Below, one piece after another: positions 62,101 through 64,000 of a DNA stretch of 64,000 nucleotides. Below the pieces are notes generated by a model. The model did no database searches. It had not been told where the DNA came from and worked only from the letters and a program-made list of their open reading frames with translations. This stretch comes from an uncultured Bacteroidota bacterium (lineage in GTDB: Bacteria; Bacteroidota; Bacteroidia; Chitinophagales; Chitinophagaceae). Numbering within the stretch: the stretch's first letter is position 1; each line of letters begins with the position of its first letter. The DNA lies in assembly GCA_903839875.1 (NCBI GenBank), contig CAIMDZ010000102.1, positions 1-64,000 of the forward strand, given 5' to 3'. A program made the position numbers and the translations under genes.

Positions 62101-62288
62101 AGCTTATAGGCAGATACAGATACATCATCTGGTATTGTTGAATCACTTACATTGCCAAGTCCCCAACCTACAGGTAAACCGGTTTTTACATTTACCTTCT
62201 CAAAATCCAGATTGTAAACATCTTTTGTTTGTGAAAAGCAAAATGTACTGTAAAAGAAAATAGCACTAAAAAGAATCGGTCTTAACAT
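59157..62288 (-). CDS. M1 family zinc aminopeptidase
   Basis: 1043 residues from the ATG of MLRPILFSAIFFYSTFCFSQ, the better signal peptide start; the tracked ORF begins 11 codons earlier. The M1 signature GAMEN (in YVSGAMENTSA) and the zinc site HELFHEWFGDYV with the Glu in NESFANYGE are present. An N-terminal extra domain (about 20-185, with carbohydrate-binding-like strands) precedes the M1 fold. A C-terminal HEAT-like region (about 780-1043) follows. It is exported, and probably acts in the periplasm or at the surface on peptides. No T9SS sorting signal is seen. Confidence 0.92.
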   Translation of the reverse strand: MLRPILFSAIFFYSTFCFSQTKDVYNLDFEKVNVKTGLPVGWGLGNVSDSTIPDDVSVSAYKLDANTKQAGKYSLLMDMENETKDWTCSNYVIRKVFSGKSIKLTGYLRTENVTEWAGLWMRIDGEKKPIEFDNMEEKHIKGTNDWKEYTIILPYDQKKAKSIVVGGLIVGKGKIWLDNFHLSIDSVDISGPDIVMDTVQHITLDTLTVTAPAAPPIYRAFSPRVWEIKNTRVALSFNWKEKTADAKEWITMHPYFYATDTIVLDAKSMRIDSVILVGKDRNKPLNYSYKNNQLKIDFGHLYKMEDNIELYFKYTAMPYAESTGGSGAIRDDRGLYFINTDHKVPHKPAEIWTQGETESNSHWLITIDKPNTRFTTQIELTVPDSCVTLSNGAMIKQVKDQKGMRTDIWKMDMPMQTYVVMFAVGKFSVVKNSWRGKEVNYYVEPEYQPYASLMFNHTPEMLEFFSKRTGVPYPWNKYSQVVVRDYVSGAMENTSAALFGEFMNQNAREIADRNSEDVVSHELFHEWFGDYVTCKSWTNITVNESFANYGEQLWRYYKYGKASADELGYNDLMGYIGSSSYGGDPQLVRFHYDSREDVFDAISYNKGGAILRYLNYLIGDAAFDRAMYLYLTKNALQSAEAHNWRMAVEEATGQDWNWFFNQWYFHAGHPIVKVVYNYNDTTQKLAVAVTQNQEDSTFMFQLPLKTAIIYGNEKIVTDWNITRRRDTFIYEYKNGIRPVIIPDYAHVLPGEIKDGKKMPQWKVQFAQTDDYVSKRLAVSAAGRLLSDTNAQAIIDMGLKDKIPSIRRTTLSSIRNTQNEKYRRRWTEVVMSMAINETDNLTRAEAIDVLGEWKVANCKTVMITSLHHNSYAIAGAGLGALNKLDADTAYILAKQFVNTDCKAALESAVWSAIGKKAADDDIVLFEAHAPYFLGTKKFTLSSSLSAYLKNVKSEESYKKGVEIFAAMVSTEGMKTFRPMLGGYLFQLANNEKDNLKSDNNDEVELAKKRLQILKPALQKVADAETDEETITDYKKKMKDIFEKD

Positions 62289-62449
62289 AATGATATTATT
62301 GACATAAATATTGAAAAGCAATGATCCAGAAAAATACCGGTTAATAAACAGGTTTGATGCGTATATTTAAAACAAAAGTAGTATTAATGCAGTAGATATT
62401 AATAACCCGAATGGTGGTAGAAAATTAGTTTAACACGGACTTATAAATA

Positions 62450-62806
62450 TTAATAAAAAGCCTCTTCAAAATAAATGATCTCTTTAACTTCGTCACCATC
62501 CAGTAAAACACTAATAATATCAAACCGGATATTTCTATATTCCGGGTGTGCATGGCTGAATGCCAGGGCAGCAGCTTTAAGGAATTGCTGTTTTTTACGA
62601 TTTACCGCCTCTTCGGGATAGCTGACCTTGCAGGAGGAACGGGTTTTTATTTCCAAAATTACCAGCATATCATCTTTAAATGCAATAATATCCACTTCCT
62701 TTTTACCGGCGCGCCAGTTATGATGAAGAATAATATAACCTTTATTTAGCAAAAAGCCTGCTGCCAATTGTTCACCCTTAATCCCAATTTTATTATGTTT
62801 GGACAT
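62450..62806 (-). CDS. YraN family (UPF0102) protein
   Basis: 118 residues of the YraN family, a small nuclease-like fold related to Holliday-junction resolvases. The motif KIGIKGEQLAAGFLLNKGY starts the protein. The nuclease-type core is KEVDIIAFKDDMLVILEIKTRSS, with D, ExK. The QFLKAAALAFSHAHPEYRNIRFDIISV block completes it. The role is unproven; a DNA processing function is likely. It starts 17 bases from the divergent isomerase gene, so the two share a promoter region. Confidence 0.9.
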   Translation of the reverse strand: MSKHNKIGIKGEQLAAGFLLNKGYIILHHNWRAGKKEVDIIAFKDDMLVILEIKTRSSCKVSYPEEAVNRKKQQFLKAAALAFSHAHPEYRNIRFDIISVLLDGDEVKEIIYFEEAFY

Positions 62807-62823
62807 TCAAATAAAGTAACAGC

Positions 62824-63810
62824 ATGAAAAAATTAGTACTGGATTTTCCAATACAATTACAAGAGGCATTAATAATAGGAAAAAATCATCGTTTTCTAAC
62901 CTCTGCAAAAGAATTTAACAATGTGGTAGTAACCGGATTGGGCGGAAGCGGAATAGGTGGATCCATCGTGCAGAATTATGTTTTTGACAAGATGAAAATA
63001 CCTTTTCTTGTAAACAAAGATTATACCCTGCCAGCATTTGTAAACAGGAAATCACTTGTGATCGTGTGCTCTTATTCCGGTAATACGGAAGAGACCCTGA
63101 TGGCCATGAAACAGGCTATTTCAAAACGTGCAACCGTTCTATGTATTACCTCAGGAGGAACTGTCGCGGAAATAGCAAATACTAAAAAACTGGATTGCAT
63201 ATTAGTACCTGCAGGCATGCCTCCGCGATCGTGCCTTGGTTATTCGCTGGTACAAATATTATTTGTGCTTGCCAACTTCGGATTGATTCATAACCAATTT
63301 GAAGCAGAGATAAAGAGGGCTATAAAAGCAATGAGAGAAGGTGAACAGGAAACACAGAAAAAAGCGCTCGCTATTGCTAAAAAAATATTCGGTAAGTTGC
63401 CCATCATTTATTCCTCCGGACACCTGGAGGGGGTTGCAATACGCTTCCGTCAACAATTGAACGAGAATAGCAAGATGCTTGCCTGGCACGCAGTGATACC
63501 TGAGATGAATCATAATGAACTCGTTGGCTGGCGCGATGATGCGCAGGATAAAGCCGTTATTATTCTAAAAAGCAAGGATGACTTTAGCCGGACTCAGGTG
63601 CGCATGGAAATTAATAAAAAGATCATAAAAAAACATACCTCAACCATAATAGAGATCGTTGCAGAAGGTAAAGGTTATTGGGAGCAGGCCTTCAATCTTA
63701 TACACCTCACAGACTGGGTATCTGTTTTCCTTTCTGACCTAAGAGGACTTGATGCTACCGAAGTAAAAGTTATTGACTTCCTCAAAAAGTCTCTGGCAAA
63801 AGTAGAGTAG
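62824..63810 (+). CDS. Bifunctional phosphoglucose/phosphomannose isomerase
   Basis: A 328-residue SIS-domain enzyme. The N-terminal SIS site is VTGLGGSGIGGSIVQNYV (about 37-54) and SYSGNTEETLMA (about 84-95). The C-terminal half has RFRQQLNENSKMLAW and the catalytic-type IPEMNHNELVGW. These match the family, first described in archaea, that interconverts glucose-6-phosphate or mannose-6-phosphate with fructose-6-phosphate. It could feed the nucleotide-sugar enzymes seen elsewhere in the window. The start is the ATG 17 bases from the divergent YraN gene. Confidence 0.9.
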   Translation: MKKLVLDFPIQLQEALIIGKNHRFLTSAKEFNNVVVTGLGGSGIGGSIVQNYVFDKMKIPFLVNKDYTLPAFVNRKSLVIVCSYSGNTEETLMAMKQAISKRATVLCITSGGTVAEIANTKKLDCILVPAGMPPRSCLGYSLVQILFVLANFGLIHNQFEAEIKRAIKAMREGEQETQKKALAIAKKIFGKLPIIYSSGHLEGVAIRFRQQLNENSKMLAWHAVIPEMNHNELVGWRDDAQDKAVIILKSKDDFSRTQVRMEINKKIIKKHTSTIIEIVAEGKGYWEQAFNLIHLTDWVSVFLSDLRGLDATEVKVIDFLKKSLAKVE

Positions 63811-63827
63811 TTAATTTGGAAATGTGG

Positions 63828-63849
63828 AAACCTGCCGGCAGGCGGGTTT
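63828..63849. repeat. GC-rich palindrome after isomerase gene
   Basis: AAACCTGCCGGCAGGCGGGTTT is an almost perfect palindrome lying 18 bases past the stop. It belongs to the same CCTGCCGGCAGG-type family as those near 35.63 and 55.74 kb and could end the transcript. Confidence 0.55.
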
Positions 63850-64000
63850 GAAAAAGTACCGGTTTTGAAAACTTAAACCCGGTTAACAATAATGAGACAG
63901 GCACTTATTTCTCTATTGCATTAAAGATTGATCCCCTGATGCTTTAGCATAACATAATTTACCGCGCTATGAGATAGCCTGGAGGCATAGGTTGCAGATT

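Overview
The window looks like a chromosomal segment of a Bacteroidota bacterium, most likely in or near the Chitinophagaceae. Four things point that way. There are type IX secretion (T9SS) C-terminal signals of type A and type B (gliding-motility CTD). A PorP/SprF protein and a PorE-like OmpA protein are present. Several starts carry TAnnTTTG -7 elements and lack obvious Shine-Dalgarno sequences. The base composition is about 40-45% GC, with AT-rich intergenic DNA full of small palindromic repeats. No rRNA, tRNA, CRISPR array, prophage or complete insertion sequence was seen.

Layout. 1-4.6 kb: a T9SS-A adhesin-like protein, imidazolonepropionase (hutI) and a repeat-rich intergenic region with LytTR-like sites. 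4.6-10.5 kb (minus strand): a secreted C10 cysteine protease translationally coupled to a small secreted protein, then a TonB-dependent receptor with a small exported partner. 10.5-21 kb (minus): a beta-CASP/MBL nuclease-like protein and a four-gene T9SS cassette (two type B cargo proteins, PorP/SprF, PorE-like OmpA), preceded by a collapsed remnant of a third cargo gene. 21-26 kb: nucleotide-sugar genes (DegT aminotransferase, RfbC), a scar of decayed DNA, a YajQ-family protein and BshA (bacillithiol synthesis). 26.6-35.3 kb: an 8.7-kb giant T9SS-A adhesin gene of about 2,900 codons with 20 copies of a roughly 83-residue repeat, cut in two by one in-frame TGA. 35.7-49 kb: housekeeping genes (dnaX, pyruvate dehydrogenase E2, OsmC, biotin carboxylase, a LutA-like Fe-S protein, ParE/GyrB-type topoisomerase) mixed with small unknowns. 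48.7-51.4 kb: a phosphoribosyltransferase, alpha/beta hydrolase and erythromycin-esterase-family cluster. 52-57 kb: small unknowns, a DegT-fold enzyme with His in place of the PLP lysine, and a long non-coding stretch of mobile or palindromic repeats. 56.5-64 kb: a yeast-type cytosine deaminase, lipoyl synthase, a lipase, an M1 aminopeptidase, YraN and a phosphoglucose/phosphomannose isomerase.

How the genes work together. The secreted and surface proteins (two Ig-repeat adhesins, C10 protease, two CHU_C cargo proteins) need the T9SS. PorP/SprF and PorE-like proteins next to the cargo suggest a dedicated presentation module, but the T9SS core (PorK-N, Sov/SprA) is not here. Lipoyl synthase and the E2 subunit belong to the same lipoate-dependent metabolism. 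BshA and OsmC both bear on thiol/peroxide defence. The most noteworthy items are the nonsense-split giant adhesin, the collapsed third cargo gene, a three-copy MITE-like element with up to 25-bp perfect terminal inverted repeats, and candidate LytTR-regulator binding arrays. I did not find a system I can defend as wholly new.
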